Assembly (NCBI RefSeq): GCF_029691405.1
Contig: NZ_CP121467.1
Coordinates: 1,364,001-1,428,000, forward strand
Source of the DNA: Streptococcus sp. D7B5
Lineage (GTDB): Bacteria; Bacillota; Bacilli; Lactobacillales; Streptococcaceae
DNA length: 64,000 nt
Reading direction: 5' to 3'
In this document: positions 25,508 through 39,153 of the stretch, piece after piece
Position numbering within the stretch: position 1 is the stretch's first letter
Layout: the number at the start of each line of letters is the position of its first letter
The notes under the pieces: generated by a model
Databases searched by the model: none
The model's input: the letters and a program-made list of their open reading frames with translations, nothing else
Told to the model about the DNA's origin: nothing
Translations under genes and position numbers: made by a program

Positions 25508-26329
25508 TTATGCGCCCATTCCAAGCAAGAATTTACCGATGAATGAAAGACCTACTGCAAGAACGATAATGATACCGATCGCTTTAGTAGAGTTCATACC
25601 TTTCTTACCAAGCAACCAGAAGATAAAGGCAGTAAAGATTGCTGGAAGCAAACGTGGGAAGATTGAGTTCAAGATGTCTTGGAAGTCAATCATCTTTTCA
25701 CCGATTGGCAATTTGTAAGAAATCTCAAAGTTGATCATTGTCGCTACAAGAGCACCCATCATGAAGACACCAAGTACAGATGCAGCATCAATCAAAGCTG
25801 TCAAAGTACTTTGCATGTTGTTGATAAGGTTAACCCCTTCTTTGTAGGCAAATTCCAACTGTTTCCAACGGAAGATGTCATACGCTACTGCAACTGCAAT
25901 CCAAAGGAAGATACCCCAAGGTTGACCAGCGATAGCCATTGTTGCAGCGATAGATCCCATGATAGCAGGTACAAGTGAACCAAAGATAGTATCTCCAAGA
26001 GGAGCGAATGGTCCCATCAAACCTGTCTTGATACCGTTAACCGCATCTTTAGAGACAACGCCATCTTTTTCTTCCATGGCAAGGTCAAAACCAGCGATGA
26101 TTGTGTGGAAGAATGGTGAAGTGTTGAAGAATTGAGTATGAACTTTCATCATTTCTTTCAACTCAGGAGTTCCATCTCCATACATTTTACGCAATTGTGG
26201 CAAGATCATGTATAGGTAACCTGATGCTTGCATACGTTCGTAGTTCCATCCCAATTGGAAAGTGAACAAGCTACGTTTGTTAATTTGATTAAAATCTTCT
26301 TTTGTTAATTTGTAATTAGAATTCGTCAT
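25508..26329 (-). CDS. PTS mannose-family EIID component
   Basis: A 273-residue membrane protein of the Man-type transporter. LFTFQLGWNYERMQASGYLY is the conserved N-terminal segment, followed by GPFAPLGDTIFGSLVPAIMG and C-terminal helices. I favour the ATG at 26329 (MTNSNYKLTKEDF), with GGGGA nearby; a GTG at 26344 is also possible. The gene overlaps the end of the IIC gene by 14 bases. It forms the membrane channel with IIC. Confidence 0.92.
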   Translation of the reverse strand: MTNSNYKLTKEDFNQINKRSLFTFQLGWNYERMQASGYLYMILPQLRKMYGDGTPELKEMMKVHTQFFNTSPFFHTIIAGFDLAMEEKDGVVSKDAVNGIKTGLMGPFAPLGDTIFGSLVPAIMGSIAATMAIAGQPWGIFLWIAVAVAYDIFRWKQLEFAYKEGVNLINNMQSTLTALIDAASVLGVFMMGALVATMINFEISYKLPIGEKMIDFQDILNSIFPRLLPAIFTAFIFWLLGKKGMNSTKAIGIIIVLAVGLSFIGKFLLGMGA

Positions 26330-27221
26330 CTTCAATTTCCCCACTTTCTGATGGTGTAGAAGGTGCTGCTACAGCAACTTTTTGGCTGTTCTTGAAGTGA
26401 ACAACTGCAAGGAAGATACCCACGATAGAGATACCGATCATAGACAATCCTTTGAAGTTGTTAACAAAGCCAATTTTTTCAGCAACTTCAGCAGGAAGAG
26501 TGCTAATGATACCAGCAACTGCTCCACCAAGACTTTGTACGTTTGAGTAAAGAACAGTCAACATAGCTGTCAAACCAAATCCCATAGCAAGGTAGTGAAG
26601 GTTACGTTTAACTGGAAGGTAACGAAGCAAGATAGCGAATCCAAGACCTGGAAGCATACGACCTGCAAGTGTCAAACCGTCTGCAACCCATTGGTATTCT
26701 TTAACAAGGTCTACTACTGATTGTACGAAAGCACCACCAAAAGCAAGAGCGAAGAATACTGGAAGGGCACGTGAAAGAGCCCATGGAAGCGCACCAAGTA
26801 GGTAGTTGCGTTCGATACCTTTGTAGTCAAAGCGTTCGATCGCAGCATCAATACGGTGTGCAAAGAAAGTAGTTGTCATACGTCCAAGAACGTCGAAGTA
26901 TGTCAAAAGTGCTGCTACTGGTACAGCGATTGTTGTAATCGCAAGATCTGTATCAATACCTTGAGAGATAGAGAATGCTGTTGCAAGAACCGCACCAGAA
27001 GTTGCGTCGATACGAGAAGCACCACCGAAGGTACCAACCCCGAGAACGAACAACTGCAAGCTACCACCGATAAACAAACCAGTTGTCACATCTCCCATGA
27101 TCAAACCGGTAATGAAACCAGCGAATACAGGGGAACCTGCAGATGAAACGATTGTCAACTCATCACAGATTTGATAAGCTGAGTACAAAGTGAGAAGTAA
27201 AATTTGCCACCATTGTATCAT
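26316..27221 (-). CDS. PTS mannose-family EIIC component
   Basis: A 301-residue membrane permease. The early SAGSPVFAGFITGLIMGDVT and FIGGSLQLFVLGVGTFGGAS segments are the EIIC-Man signature, and about eight helices follow. The C-terminus is short and acidic (SGEIEDDEF). With EIID it carries the sugar, which in the related pneumococcal operon has been linked to galactose-containing disaccharides or galactosamine. Specificity is inferred from neighbours. Confidence 0.93.
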   Translation of the reverse strand: MIQWWQILLLTLYSAYQICDELTIVSSAGSPVFAGFITGLIMGDVTTGLFIGGSLQLFVLGVGTFGGASRIDATSGAVLATAFSISQGIDTDLAITTIAVPVAALLTYFDVLGRMTTTFFAHRIDAAIERFDYKGIERNYLLGALPWALSRALPVFFALAFGGAFVQSVVDLVKEYQWVADGLTLAGRMLPGLGFAILLRYLPVKRNLHYLAMGFGLTAMLTVLYSNVQSLGGAVAGIISTLPAEVAEKIGFVNNFKGLSMIGISIVGIFLAVVHFKNSQKVAVAAPSTPSESGEIEDDEF

Positions 27222-27247
27222 AACAATGACCTCCTAAAAATTTTTTC

Positions 27248-27724
27248 CTATTTTAATAAGCTCAAAAAGTCTGAAACTGGATCATTTGGAACCATTTGAG
27301 CAGTGAGTTTCACACCTTTTTCTGCTAGTTTGTGGAAATCTTCCACATCCTTGTCTACCACATTGATAGAACGTGTGATAGAGCGAGTTTCTGGTGTTTG
27401 AGACATATTGCCGACGTTGAGTGTTTCAAGCGGTACACCTGCTTCGACCAAACCAAGGAAACGGTCTGGTTTACGTGCAACGATAAAGAGACGTTGGCTA
27501 TCGTATTTACCAGCAAGGATATTTGCTGCTGCTTTCTCAACTGGCAAGATACTGAGTTTCACACCTGGTGGTGTCGCAAGTTTCAAACCACTCTTTTCAA
27601 TATCGTTGTTAACAACTTCGTCGTCTACAACCATAATGCGTGAAACATTTAGTTTTCCAGCCCAAAGATTGGCTACTTGACCGTGGATCAAACGTCCATC
27701 AATACGGCATCCTACAATTGTCAT
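27248..27724 (-). CDS. PTS mannose-family EIIB component
   Basis: A 158-residue cytosolic protein. The phosphorylated histidine is in CRIDGRLIHGQVANLW (about residue 14). RIMVVDDEVVNND and NVGNMSQTPETRSI are family motifs. It passes phosphate from EIIA to the incoming sugar. Its start overlaps the bgaC stop by four bases. Confidence 0.94.
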   Translation of the reverse strand: MTIVGCRIDGRLIHGQVANLWAGKLNVSRIMVVDDEVVNNDIEKSGLKLATPPGVKLSILPVEKAAANILAGKYDSQRLFIVARKPDRFLGLVEAGVPLETLNVGNMSQTPETRSITRSINVVDKDVEDFHKLAEKGVKLTAQMVPNDPVSDFLSLLK

Positions 27725-29508
27725 AAGTTTTCCCCCTTTATGTGTTTTAGTGTAGGTTTACGAGTTAAATGAATCTCTTCTTTATATTCGCCCTCAGTTT
27801 CAAAGATGATGATGCGGTTAGCACCTTCCTTGAGATAACTATGAGGGATATAAAGTGAGAGGGTCGGGCCGACGTTCCAGAAACGTCCTAAGTGACGCCC
27901 GTTGACAAAGGCAACTCCCTTACCAAACTCAGACAAGTCTAAGTAGGTATCCTTCGGCTCTTCAACAGTAAAGTCGAAAGCGTAAAAGGCTGGTTGTCCT
28001 TCTGTCCATCCTTTTGAAAAATCAATTTTCTCAGGATTATCCAGTGGCAGTGGATATTGTTTCCAATTCAGTAAGAAATGTAGATCCTTGCAGACACCTG
28101 TACGAATTCCTTTACGTTGCGTATCTGCCAAGAACTTATGTCCGTAGTTGACACGCCCCATATTTTCAATCAAGATGTCAATCTCTGAAAAGCCTTCTCG
28201 GTTGCCCTGACAGTAGATATCTTCACCAATCTCTGTCTGGTATTGAGTAGCAATCCATTGACCATCTACAAAGAGTTGAGCTCGGTCACGTCCATCGATG
28301 ATACGGAGACGTTCCTCTTCTGCATCCCAACTTGCCTCAGTGCGGTAGAGAAGGTAGCCATAACTTTGACCAAGTTCTTCCATCGCTTTTGGATAGAGGC
28401 TTTCAGTAGGACTAGAGAGATTATCCAGGGTTTCAAACAAGGAAACTTTTTCGACCAATGGAATGGACCCTATCTCCATGCTTTCCTTATAGAGTGGTTC
28501 CAACTGTGGATACTCTGGGAAGTGGGTTGCCATCATCTTCTTGACTGCTAAGTATTTAGCAGTTGGATTTCCTTCTTCATCGAGAAGGGCATCATAGTCG
28601 TAAGATGTGACTTGCGGCAAATCCAGAGTTCCTCGAGCCGAGCAACCATTCATGAAACCAAAGTTTGTACCACCATGGAACATGTAAAGGTTGATAGAGC
28701 CTTGCTCCAATACCTCTCGAACAGCTTCTGCCAATTCTTTAGGATCACGAGTGATGATGGGTTCTTTCCAACGGTTGAACCAACCATCCCAGAATTCCAT
28801 ACACATGAGGGGCCATTTCTTGCCATGCTCATCAAAGAATTCCTGCATCTGTGAAAAGTTGTACGGAGCTTTAGAACCGAAGTTTCCTGTCACAAAGAGA
28901 TCGTCTTCGATCAAGGTTCCGGCTTTCAGAGTAGCCCTCCATGGGCCATCTGAAGTAAAGAGTGGGCAATCAATCCCTCGGTCTTCCATCAATTTCCGAA
29001 TTGCTCGTAGATAAGACTTATCTTCTCCATAAGAGCCATATTCATTTTCGACTTGCATCATAAGAATGTTTCCACCATTATCCAACAAGCGAGGCACAAG
29101 CCTTGGCAATAATTGGTCATAATAGCGAGCAACAGCCTCGATGTAGGCCGGGTCGGACGAGCGAATTCGCATGTCCTTTGTCAAGAGCCAAGCCGGCAAG
29201 CCACCAAATTCCCATTCCGCACAGATAAATGGAGACGGGCGTACAATGGCATAGAGACCTAGATCTTGTGCAATTTGAAGAAATCTCTCCAAATTTCTGG
29301 CACCTTCAAAATCAAACTCCCCTTCAACAGGTTCGTGTAAATTCCAAGCCACATAGGTCTCGACTGTATTAAAGCCAAGCGCCTTTAAGTTATAGAGAGA
29401 ATGATACCAATCCTCTGCTGGAATCCTAAAATAATGAATGGCGCCGGACAAAATCTTGAACGGTTTTCCGTCTAAATAGAAATCGTCCTCAATTTTAAAT
29501 CTGGTCAT
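27721..29508 (-). CDS. bgaC: Beta-galactosidase, GH35
   Basis: A 595-residue glycosidase. The acid/base glutamate is in MMQVENEYGSYG (about residue 155) and the nucleophile in LMCMEFWDGWFN (about 235). GH35 starts FKIEDDFYLDGKPFKILSGA, and the C-terminal third is beta-sandwich jelly rolls. There is no signal peptide. The pneumococcal enzyme releases galactose from beta-1,3-linked galactose on GlcNAc or GalNAc. It leads the PTS-agaS-lacD unit, so it likely works on sugars the PTS imports; surface display has been reported for the pneumococcal form. Confidence 0.95.
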   Translation of the reverse strand: MTRFKIEDDFYLDGKPFKILSGAIHYFRIPAEDWYHSLYNLKALGFNTVETYVAWNLHEPVEGEFDFEGARNLERFLQIAQDLGLYAIVRPSPFICAEWEFGGLPAWLLTKDMRIRSSDPAYIEAVARYYDQLLPRLVPRLLDNGGNILMMQVENEYGSYGEDKSYLRAIRKLMEDRGIDCPLFTSDGPWRATLKAGTLIEDDLFVTGNFGSKAPYNFSQMQEFFDEHGKKWPLMCMEFWDGWFNRWKEPIITRDPKELAEAVREVLEQGSINLYMFHGGTNFGFMNGCSARGTLDLPQVTSYDYDALLDEEGNPTAKYLAVKKMMATHFPEYPQLEPLYKESMEIGSIPLVEKVSLFETLDNLSSPTESLYPKAMEELGQSYGYLLYRTEASWDAEEERLRIIDGRDRAQLFVDGQWIATQYQTEIGEDIYCQGNREGFSEIDILIENMGRVNYGHKFLADTQRKGIRTGVCKDLHFLLNWKQYPLPLDNPEKIDFSKGWTEGQPAFYAFDFTVEEPKDTYLDLSEFGKGVAFVNGRHLGRFWNVGPTLSLYIPHSYLKEGANRIIIFETEGEYKEEIHLTRKPTLKHIKGENL

Positions 29509-29528
29509 GTTATTACCTCTGACGAATT

Positions 29529-29587
29529 AAGTTTGCGCTTTCATTTATTATAATATTAACTATAATCAAATCTTTTGCATTTGTCAA
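29529..29587 (-). promoter_or_regulatory. bgaC operon promoter with cre site
   Basis: TTGACA (29582-29587) and TATAGT (29559-29564) on the minus strand are 17 bases apart. Just downstream ATGAAAGCGCAAACTT (29529-29544) matches the CcpA cre consensus at all but one position. ATTATA and TATAAT arms around eight bases near the start could be the site of the divergent GntR regulator. The rest of the AT-rich gap to 29830 shows no other gene. Confidence 0.75.
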
Positions 29588-29829
29588 TAGGTTTTAGAAA
29601 ATTATTTAAAATTTTTCTATTTTTTTACTTACCGTTTACCGAAATTATCTAAAAATAGCATGAAAACGATCTTTTTATGTATGATAATTCACAAGAACAT
29701 CAAATGAATTTTTTTACATGTAAAATAACATTTTTAGTCTATTATTTTAATTTTTTGACCTTAATACTACTCTTTTCTCTATATTTGTGGTAAAATCAAA
29801 ATTGGAGAAAGAGAATCGAGGTGAAATTT

Positions 29830-30546
29830 ATGGCTATTCCTAAATACCAATATATTAAAGATGAATTAAAAAATAAAATCATCTCTGGTCAATTTGCAAG
29901 TGGAGATAAATTTTATACAGAAGCCGAATTGATCGCGATGTACGATGTGAGTTCAATCACAGTTGTTCGTGCCTTGAACGACCTTGCTAAAGACGGCTAC
30001 ATTGTCCGCCAACAAGGTAAAGGTACTTTCGTTTCACGTGCCCGCAAGCACAAACTCGTTGAGTTTTCAGATGTCGAAATCTTTGAAACAAAAGACGATA
30101 AAGTTACTGTCCTTTCTATCGAGCGCGGAAACAAACTTGAATATTTAGATAAACTTGGACTACGTGGAGATCAATTCTACTATAAGATTGAACGTATTCG
30201 TCAGACAAACGACGTGACATACATCTACCACACATCTTATATTCCTGAGCAATACATCAATGCCAACTATCCAAATCTTGATTATTATAGCTCTATCTAT
30301 ACACGTTTCAAATTGGATTACCGCATTCACATGAGTGATGAACATTTTGAGGAAATCAACGAAATCGCATTCCCAACACCAGAGCATGCTGCTTCTGTAC
30401 TCGGAATCGATACACAATTCCCAACTGTCTTCCAAACAAAGACTACAAAACTTGAGGCCACTGGCCAAGTCCTTGCCTATAGTGAAACTTATAAGCGAGC
30501 AGACTACTACAAAATCAAATTCATCTCATGTAACCGAGGTCATTAA
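29830..30546 (+). CDS. GntR/HutC-family regulator of the bgaC operon
   Basis: A 238-residue regulator. The winged helix (about 3-70) has IKDELKNKIISGQFASGDKF, SSITVVRALNDLAKDGY and QGKGTFV; the UTRA ligand domain follows to the end. I start at the ATG at 29830 (MAIPKYQY) with GAGGTG 7 bases before it. It is divergent from the bgaC operon, the usual place for its specific repressor. A sugar phosphate is the probable ligand. Confidence 0.9.
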   Translation: MAIPKYQYIKDELKNKIISGQFASGDKFYTEAELIAMYDVSSITVVRALNDLAKDGYIVRQQGKGTFVSRARKHKLVEFSDVEIFETKDDKVTVLSIERGNKLEYLDKLGLRGDQFYYKIERIRQTNDVTYIYHTSYIPEQYINANYPNLDYYSSIYTRFKLDYRIHMSDEHFEEINEIAFPTPEHAASVLGIDTQFPTVFQTKTTKLEATGQVLAYSETYKRADYYKIKFISCNRGH

Positions 30547-30578
30547 GAAAAAGCCTGAGCCTAGCTCAGGCTTTTTCT
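30546..30578 (+). terminator. Terminator after the GntR gene
   Basis: AGAAAAAGCCTGAG and CTCAGGCTTTTTCT pair perfectly around a short loop. Confidence 0.9.
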
Positions 30579-30764
30579 ATATTCATTATAGCACGAGAAA
30601 AAAGTTGTGAAAACGCTATAAAGGACTCTTATTTAATTAGTAGCATTTTTACTAAAAACAAGTTAAATTTTCATTTGGTTTTTCCTCTGTTTTATCCCTC
30701 ATTAGCAAATTTCTCCTAAATCTTATGATTTCCTCTATTTATTATAGTTCTTATATAAACCCAC

Positions 30765-30822
30765 TTGACATTTTACTCCTTAGATAATAAAATAAAATTG
30801 GTTTTATGTAAACGCTATCATA
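30765..30822 (+). promoter_or_regulatory. strH promoter with downstream perfect cre
   Basis: TTGACA (30765-30770) and TAAAAT (30788-30793) are 17 bases apart. ATGTAAACGCTATCATA (30806-30822) matches every position of the cre consensus and begins a few bases after the predicted start, a roadblock position for CcpA. The rest of 30579-30848 shows nothing else. Confidence 0.8.
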
Positions 30823-30833
30823 TATGATAATAA

Positions 30834-34880
<4,047 letters not shown>

Positions 34881-34900
34881 GATTCTTCTAAGAGAATACG

Positions 34901-34928
34901 AAAAAGCGAGATTGAATCTCGCTTTTTT
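34901..34928. terminator. Bidirectional terminator between strH and purB
   Basis: AAAAAGCGAGAT and ATCTCGCTTTTTT pair around TGA. It separates convergent strH and purB. Confidence 0.9.
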
Positions 34929-34937
34929 ATTTTATGA

Positions 34938-36236
34938 TTAGTCACCAAGTCCGATACGTTCAAAGATATCATCCACTCGTTTGGTGTAGTATGCAGGGTT
35001 GAAGATTTCATCGATCTCCTCTTGAGTGAGGCGTGATGTCACTTCTGGATCTGCTTCGAGAAGCGGTTTGAAGTCTACTTGGTTGTCCCAAGAGTGGGCT
35101 GTTTTTGGTTGCACCAAGTCGTAGGCTTGTTCACGCGTCATGCCTTTTTCAATCAAGGTCAACATAGCACGTTGGCTAAAGATCAGACCAAACGTAGAGT
35201 TCATGTTGCGGATCATGTTTTCTGGGAAGACCGTCAAGTTTTTGACGATATTTCCAAAACGGTTGAGCATGTAGTCGATCAAAATGGTCGTATCTGGTGT
35301 GATGATACGCTCAGCTGATGAGTGGGAAATATCACGCTCGTGCCAGAGAGCAACATTCTCATAAGCTGTCACCATATGACCACGGATAACACGCGCAAGA
35401 CCTGTCATGTTTTCAGAACCGATAGGGTTGCGTTTGTGAGGCATTGCTGAAGAACCTTTTTGCCCCTTGGCAAAGAATTCTTCTACTTCACGTTGTTCAG
35501 ATTTTTGCAGACCACGGATCTCAGTCGCCATGCGCTCGATGGAAGTCGCGATGCTAGCAAGAACTGCAAAGTACTCAGCATGAAGGTCACGAGGAAGGAC
35601 CTGTGTAGAGATTTCTTGAGCACGGATACCAAGCTTGTCGCAGACGTATTGCTCTACAAATGGTGGAATGTTGGCAAAGTTACCAACCGCACCAGAAATC
35701 TTACCAGCTTCCACACCAGCAGCCGCATGTTCGAAACGCTCAATGTTACGTTTCATTTCGCTGTACCAAGTTGCCAATTTCAGACCAAAAGTTGTCGGCT
35801 CAGCGTGCACACCGTGGGTACGCCCCATCATGATGGTGAACTTGTGTTCCTTAGCCTTGTCAGCGATGATATTGGTGAAGTTTTCAAGGTCACAACGGAT
35901 GATGTCATTGGCTTGCTTATAAAGGTAACCATAGGCAGTATCCACCACGTCGGTAGAGGTCAAACCATAGTGGACCCACTTGCGCTCTTCACCAAGCGTC
36001 TCAGAAACTGCACGTGTGAAAGCCACCACATCGTGGCGAGTCTCCTGCTCAATCTCCAAAATACGGTCAATGTCAAAGTCCGCTTTTTCGCGAATCAAAG
36101 CCACATCTTCCTTAGGGATTTCTCCCAACTCAGCCCATGCCTCATCAGCCAAGATTTCCACCTCAAGCCAAGCACGGTATTTATTTTCTTCACTCCAAAT
36201 ATTCGCCATCTCAGGGCGAGAGTATCGGTTGATCAT
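34938..36236 (-). CDS. purB: Adenylosuccinate lyase
   Basis: A 432-residue enzyme acting twice in purine synthesis: it splits SAICAR to AICAR and adenylosuccinate to AMP. The family signature [20 protein letters not shown] holds the flexible catalytic loop, and [11 protein letters not shown] and [11 protein letters not shown] supply active-site His and Thr. Length is normal. It is 24 bases downstream of the Mrr-like gene, with no clear promoter between, so its transcription may now depend on that upstream block. Confidence 0.96.
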   Translation of the reverse strand: MINRYSRPEMANIWSEENKYRAWLEVEILADEAWAELGEIPKEDVALIREKADFDIDRILEIEQETRHDVVAFTRAVSETLGEERKWVHYGLTSTDVVDTAYGYLYKQANDIIRCDLENFTNIIADKAKEHKFTIMMGRTHGVHAEPTTFGLKLATWYSEMKRNIERFEHAAAGVEAGKISGAVGNFANIPPFVEQYVCDKLGIRAQEISTQVLPRDLHAEYFAVLASIATSIERMATEIRGLQKSEQREVEEFFAKGQKGSSAMPHKRNPIGSENMTGLARVIRGHMVTAYENVALWHERDISHSSAERIITPDTTILIDYMLNRFGNIVKNLTVFPENMIRNMNSTFGLIFSQRAMLTLIEKGMTREQAYDLVQPKTAHSWDNQVDFKPLLEADPEVTSRLTQEEIDEIFNPAYYTKRVDDIFERIGLGD

Positions 36237-36260
36237 GTTGTTTTTCTCCTTAATTTAAGA

Positions 36261-37028
36261 TCATAAGTAATCATTCTTTATAACGTCAGAAGATACGATA
36301 ATTCCAGGGAATTCATTTAAATCTACACCATCTAAAGAATACGGGAAAGGAAATAATATAAATTGTAAAGATTGTAGTTCAGCTAACCTAATAAGGCTTC
36401 TCAATTGGAAATTAGAAACTCCACGTATACAATAATTCTCTTTGTCAGGTACATTGTCATAATAATATTGAGCCATCTTTTTTGAATAAAATAACGGTAA
36501 TGTTACATGTGAATCTTGTATATTTGGATATTGATAAAACGATCCTGTAACTTCTCCATTACGTTGTTCCATCAACATCCAAAAGGGTTCCCCCTGTACT
36601 TTCTCATCAGGCAAGAATCCTTTTTTAATTGTTCTAGACACTATGTCTACTATTGTCGGCAGTTCGTCAACCGTCATCAATTTAATACCGTTTGATTCTG
36701 CAAAAATTTTTGTTCCTTCTTGAAAACCAACCTTTGAAATCATTATTCCAATTATATTACCCAATCCAACATCTTGTAGCTTTGTAGAAAAATCACGTAT
36801 TTCCTTTATTGACACTTTATTTTTCCAATCTTTACATTCTATAGCTACTCTACACTCTATATTTAAATGTGTGAATTGATAGTAAACATCAAATTCATTA
36901 GTTGCTCCACTCTGACCTTTAATGGTTACTTTTGTTGATACTAATGTATTTTCATAATCATTCAATTCTAGTAAGCGAGAATATACATACTGGGCATAAT
37001 CCTCTAATGATTTTCCTGTATTAACCAT
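36261..37028 (-). CDS. Mrr/REase-fold nuclease-like protein, partner of an OLD ATPase
   Basis: A 255-residue protein. Residues 1-110 fit a Mrr-type PD-(D/E)xK nuclease: SLEDYAQYVYSRLLEL (first helix with Glu), TNEFDVYYQ (catalytic Asp), VAIECKDWK (the ExK pair) and IKEIRDFSTKLQDVG. The rest (about 130-255) is not recognised; it has WMLMEQRNGEVTGSFYQY and an acidic C-terminus. It follows the ATPase gene by 23 bases with AAGGGG or AAAAGG before the start. Base composition is AT-rich compared with the pur genes around it. A DNA-cleaving role in phage defence is inferred. Confidence 0.7.
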   Translation of the reverse strand: MVNTGKSLEDYAQYVYSRLLELNDYENTLVSTKVTIKGQSGATNEFDVYYQFTHLNIECRVAIECKDWKNKVSIKEIRDFSTKLQDVGLGNIIGIMISKVGFQEGTKIFAESNGIKLMTVDELPTIVDIVSRTIKKGFLPDEKVQGEPFWMLMEQRNGEVTGSFYQYPNIQDSHVTLPLFYSKKMAQYYYDNVPDKENYCIRGVSNFQLRSLIRLAELQSLQFILFPFPYSLDGVDLNEFPGIIVSSDVIKNDYL

Positions 37029-37051
37029 AAATTCATAACCTTTTCCCCTTA

Positions 37052-38857
37052 TTACTCAACTAAAGATAAAAACTCTTTGACAATTTCTGTTAATTCAAAA
37101 TGTTCTATACCGTCTTCATCTATATATTTTTCTTGTTCATGAATTTGGTCTACTGTCATCTTTGGCCAGTTATTTTGTAAAACCTTATTTTCATTAGTTT
37201 GATTAAAATTCTTAACCTCCTCTTTCACATCGTTATAATCAGTTATATTTACGTGCCCATCAAAGATATCTGGATGAAGATAATTTTCAGCCTCACGTTT
37301 TCGAGTACAAAATGCAGTTCTTCCATGTTTTCTATTCTTTTCAACGGTAGAAGTATTTTTTGTTCGATTGGCGGGAGAAATTCTATCTGAATCTAAAAAT
37401 ATTCCAAAAGGAAGACCAAACTGATCTACAGTCCTCATTGTAATCCAAGATTTTAAATTATCACAACCACCAGTAGGTACTAGTGCGATATTTGCCTCCT
37501 GAAAAGTCCTGTCTATTTCTCCACTTTCTTTTAAAACCTTGCATAAATGATTAAAGAAAATTATATCTGTTTTACCTTCTATTAAAATTAATGCCTTTGT
37601 TTCTTTTGAAATTGGATCCGGTAAAACACCTAAAGTTTCTGTGATTTTTTGTAAAACCTCATCACCTCCACTACTAACTTGTGACTTATCCGATTTTTCT
37701 ACTAATCGAAGACTAGCAGTTGGTAATAGTCCACCTAGAGCTGGAGTATGGGTTGTTAAAATTATTTGAGTATTTTCCTTGGATGCTAACTCTAGAAAAG
37801 CTTCTATGAGTAATTTTTGATGCGATGGGTGTTGAGAAGTCTCTGGTTCTTCAAAAGCATAAATTATGCTCTTATTCCTCTCTGCTTCTGATAATTTTCT
37901 TTCTGCCTCTGCCCGAAAGAAATTTAGGAGAATTAAACGACGAACTCCACTTCCTCTTTTATTGATAGATATATCATCATCCGATTTTATTGATAATTTA
38001 AAAAGCGAATCAAACTTAGGCTCTGATTTAAACTCTGGAATTAGAGAAGCAGCCAAATCCTCATCCATCTCTTGCAACTTAGCTAATGTACGTCCTGCAG
38101 TTTCAATTGCTTTCCGTTGAACTTCACTTTTTATTTTATTAATCTCAGTTTGCAACTCTTGTAATGCTTGAGATACCGCAACAGACATAGGATCCGCAAT
38201 TTCTTTATCTGAATCTGAGCTACTTCGATCTGATTGAAACAAAGCATAAATTGGTAAAAAAGTCTCAATTACTCCATATACTTTTTTTGCATCCTCTTTT
38301 GTAACTTCTAATTCAACCTCTTTAATTATTAAATCACTTTTAGAAGATAAAATCGCCTGTCGAATAGAGACATTACTTCTTTTATCGTATTTATCCTCAT
38401 CAATACCTAAATCAACCGCACGCTTTTTTAGATCAGCTTGTTTTAACAATAACAGATCATTGTAGTTATCATCTATAGGATGATTACAAATAATTTTCGT
38501 CTCCGGTTTTGGTTTTGCAGATGAACATTTGAAAGTTTTTTTAATTTCCAAATCACCATTCGAATTCAAAAGATTTTCATCTTCCAAGCTTGTTTTAGAA
38601 GAAGCATCAACTACTATCTCATCTGGTAATTCATCAAAAATACATGTTATAAAAATAGAATCTGAATCCGATCCAACAGATAAATCATCTCTCTCACAAA
38701 CAACTAATTTGTTATTAAAAAAGATTTCTAATGCTTCTAAAATTGTTGATTTCCCTGCATCATTCTTACCTATAAAAGCTGTCAAATTATCAAAATCAAC
38801 AATTGTTTCATCTTTATAACCGCGAAAATTTTTAATTTTCATTTGCTTAAGTCTCAT
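37052..38857 (-). CDS. OLD-family ABC ATPase-TOPRIM nuclease
   Basis: A 601-residue protein. The N-terminal ATPase has MKIKNFRGYKDETIVDF and Walker A GKNDAGKST (30-38), an insert of about 250 residues, signature-like GSGVRRLILLNFFRAE (302-317), Walker B IIYAFEEPETSQHPS (331 on) and H-loop LTTHTPALGG. The C-terminal TOPRIM has LILIEGKTD with Glu427, FLDSDR with Asp489 and Asp491, and KREAENYLHP. This is the architecture of OLD and GajA nucleases. The ATG at 38857 has GAGGAG upstream. The partner here is Mrr-like, not the UvrD helicase of Gabija. Confidence 0.85.
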   Translation of the reverse strand: MRLKQMKIKNFRGYKDETIVDFDNLTAFIGKNDAGKSTILEALEIFFNNKLVVCERDDLSVGSDSDSIFITCIFDELPDEIVVDASSKTSLEDENLLNSNGDLEIKKTFKCSSAKPKPETKIICNHPIDDNYNDLLLLKQADLKKRAVDLGIDEDKYDKRSNVSIRQAILSSKSDLIIKEVELEVTKEDAKKVYGVIETFLPIYALFQSDRSSSDSDKEIADPMSVAVSQALQELQTEINKIKSEVQRKAIETAGRTLAKLQEMDEDLAASLIPEFKSEPKFDSLFKLSIKSDDDISINKRGSGVRRLILLNFFRAEAERKLSEAERNKSIIYAFEEPETSQHPSHQKLLIEAFLELASKENTQIILTTHTPALGGLLPTASLRLVEKSDKSQVSSGGDEVLQKITETLGVLPDPISKETKALILIEGKTDIIFFNHLCKVLKESGEIDRTFQEANIALVPTGGCDNLKSWITMRTVDQFGLPFGIFLDSDRISPANRTKNTSTVEKNRKHGRTAFCTRKREAENYLHPDIFDGHVNITDYNDVKEEVKNFNQTNENKVLQNNWPKMTVDQIHEQEKYIDEDGIEHFELTEIVKEFLSLVE

Positions 38858-38869
38858 AATCTGTTTTCT

Positions 38870-39094
38870 CCTCAAATTCTTCTTTTCCAATTCATACAGA
38901 TGGGTAGTGATCTAGTGTGGTCAAATACGTATCTAACGGTAGATCATAGATGGCTAAATAGTTTTTAGGATATTGTGCAACTAGCTCTTCATACTTAGCT
39001 TCACCTTTTCGTGATTGCTACTAGCATACAATACTTCGACGACTGCCCCAGTCTTATCTTTTTCAACAAATGCATTAACAATGAGTTATATCAT
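38870..39094 (-). pseudogene. Decayed small gene, copy 2
   Basis: Starts MI, then stop, LIVNAFVEKDKTGAVVEVLY and ASSNHEKVK, then a frame change to AKYEELVAQYPKNYLAIYDL and PLDTYLTTLDHYPSV, then another stop. It is homologous to the pseudogene at 40852-41078, roughly two thirds identical over the readable parts. At least two stops and one single-base loss inactivate it. It lies directly before the ATPase gene, and its trailing frame runs into that start. The family is unknown to me. Confidence 0.8.
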
Positions 39095-39153
39095 AGTAAC
39101 CTTTTCATTCTATATGCTTTGTATCTCCTGATATAGTTATATATAAAGACATA

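Noticed and set aside
29521..29830. A short gene in the AT-rich gap between bgaC and the GntR gene
   Set aside because: No ORF with a ribosome site; the sequence is explained by the promoter, cre site and possible operator.
35460..36266. Plus-strand ORF of 268 codons
   Set aside because: Antisense to purB, with no start signal or recognisable protein pattern.
36261..38857. Calling the OLD module Gabija
   Set aside because: There is no UvrD-type helicase gene next to the ATPase; the partner is nuclease-like instead.
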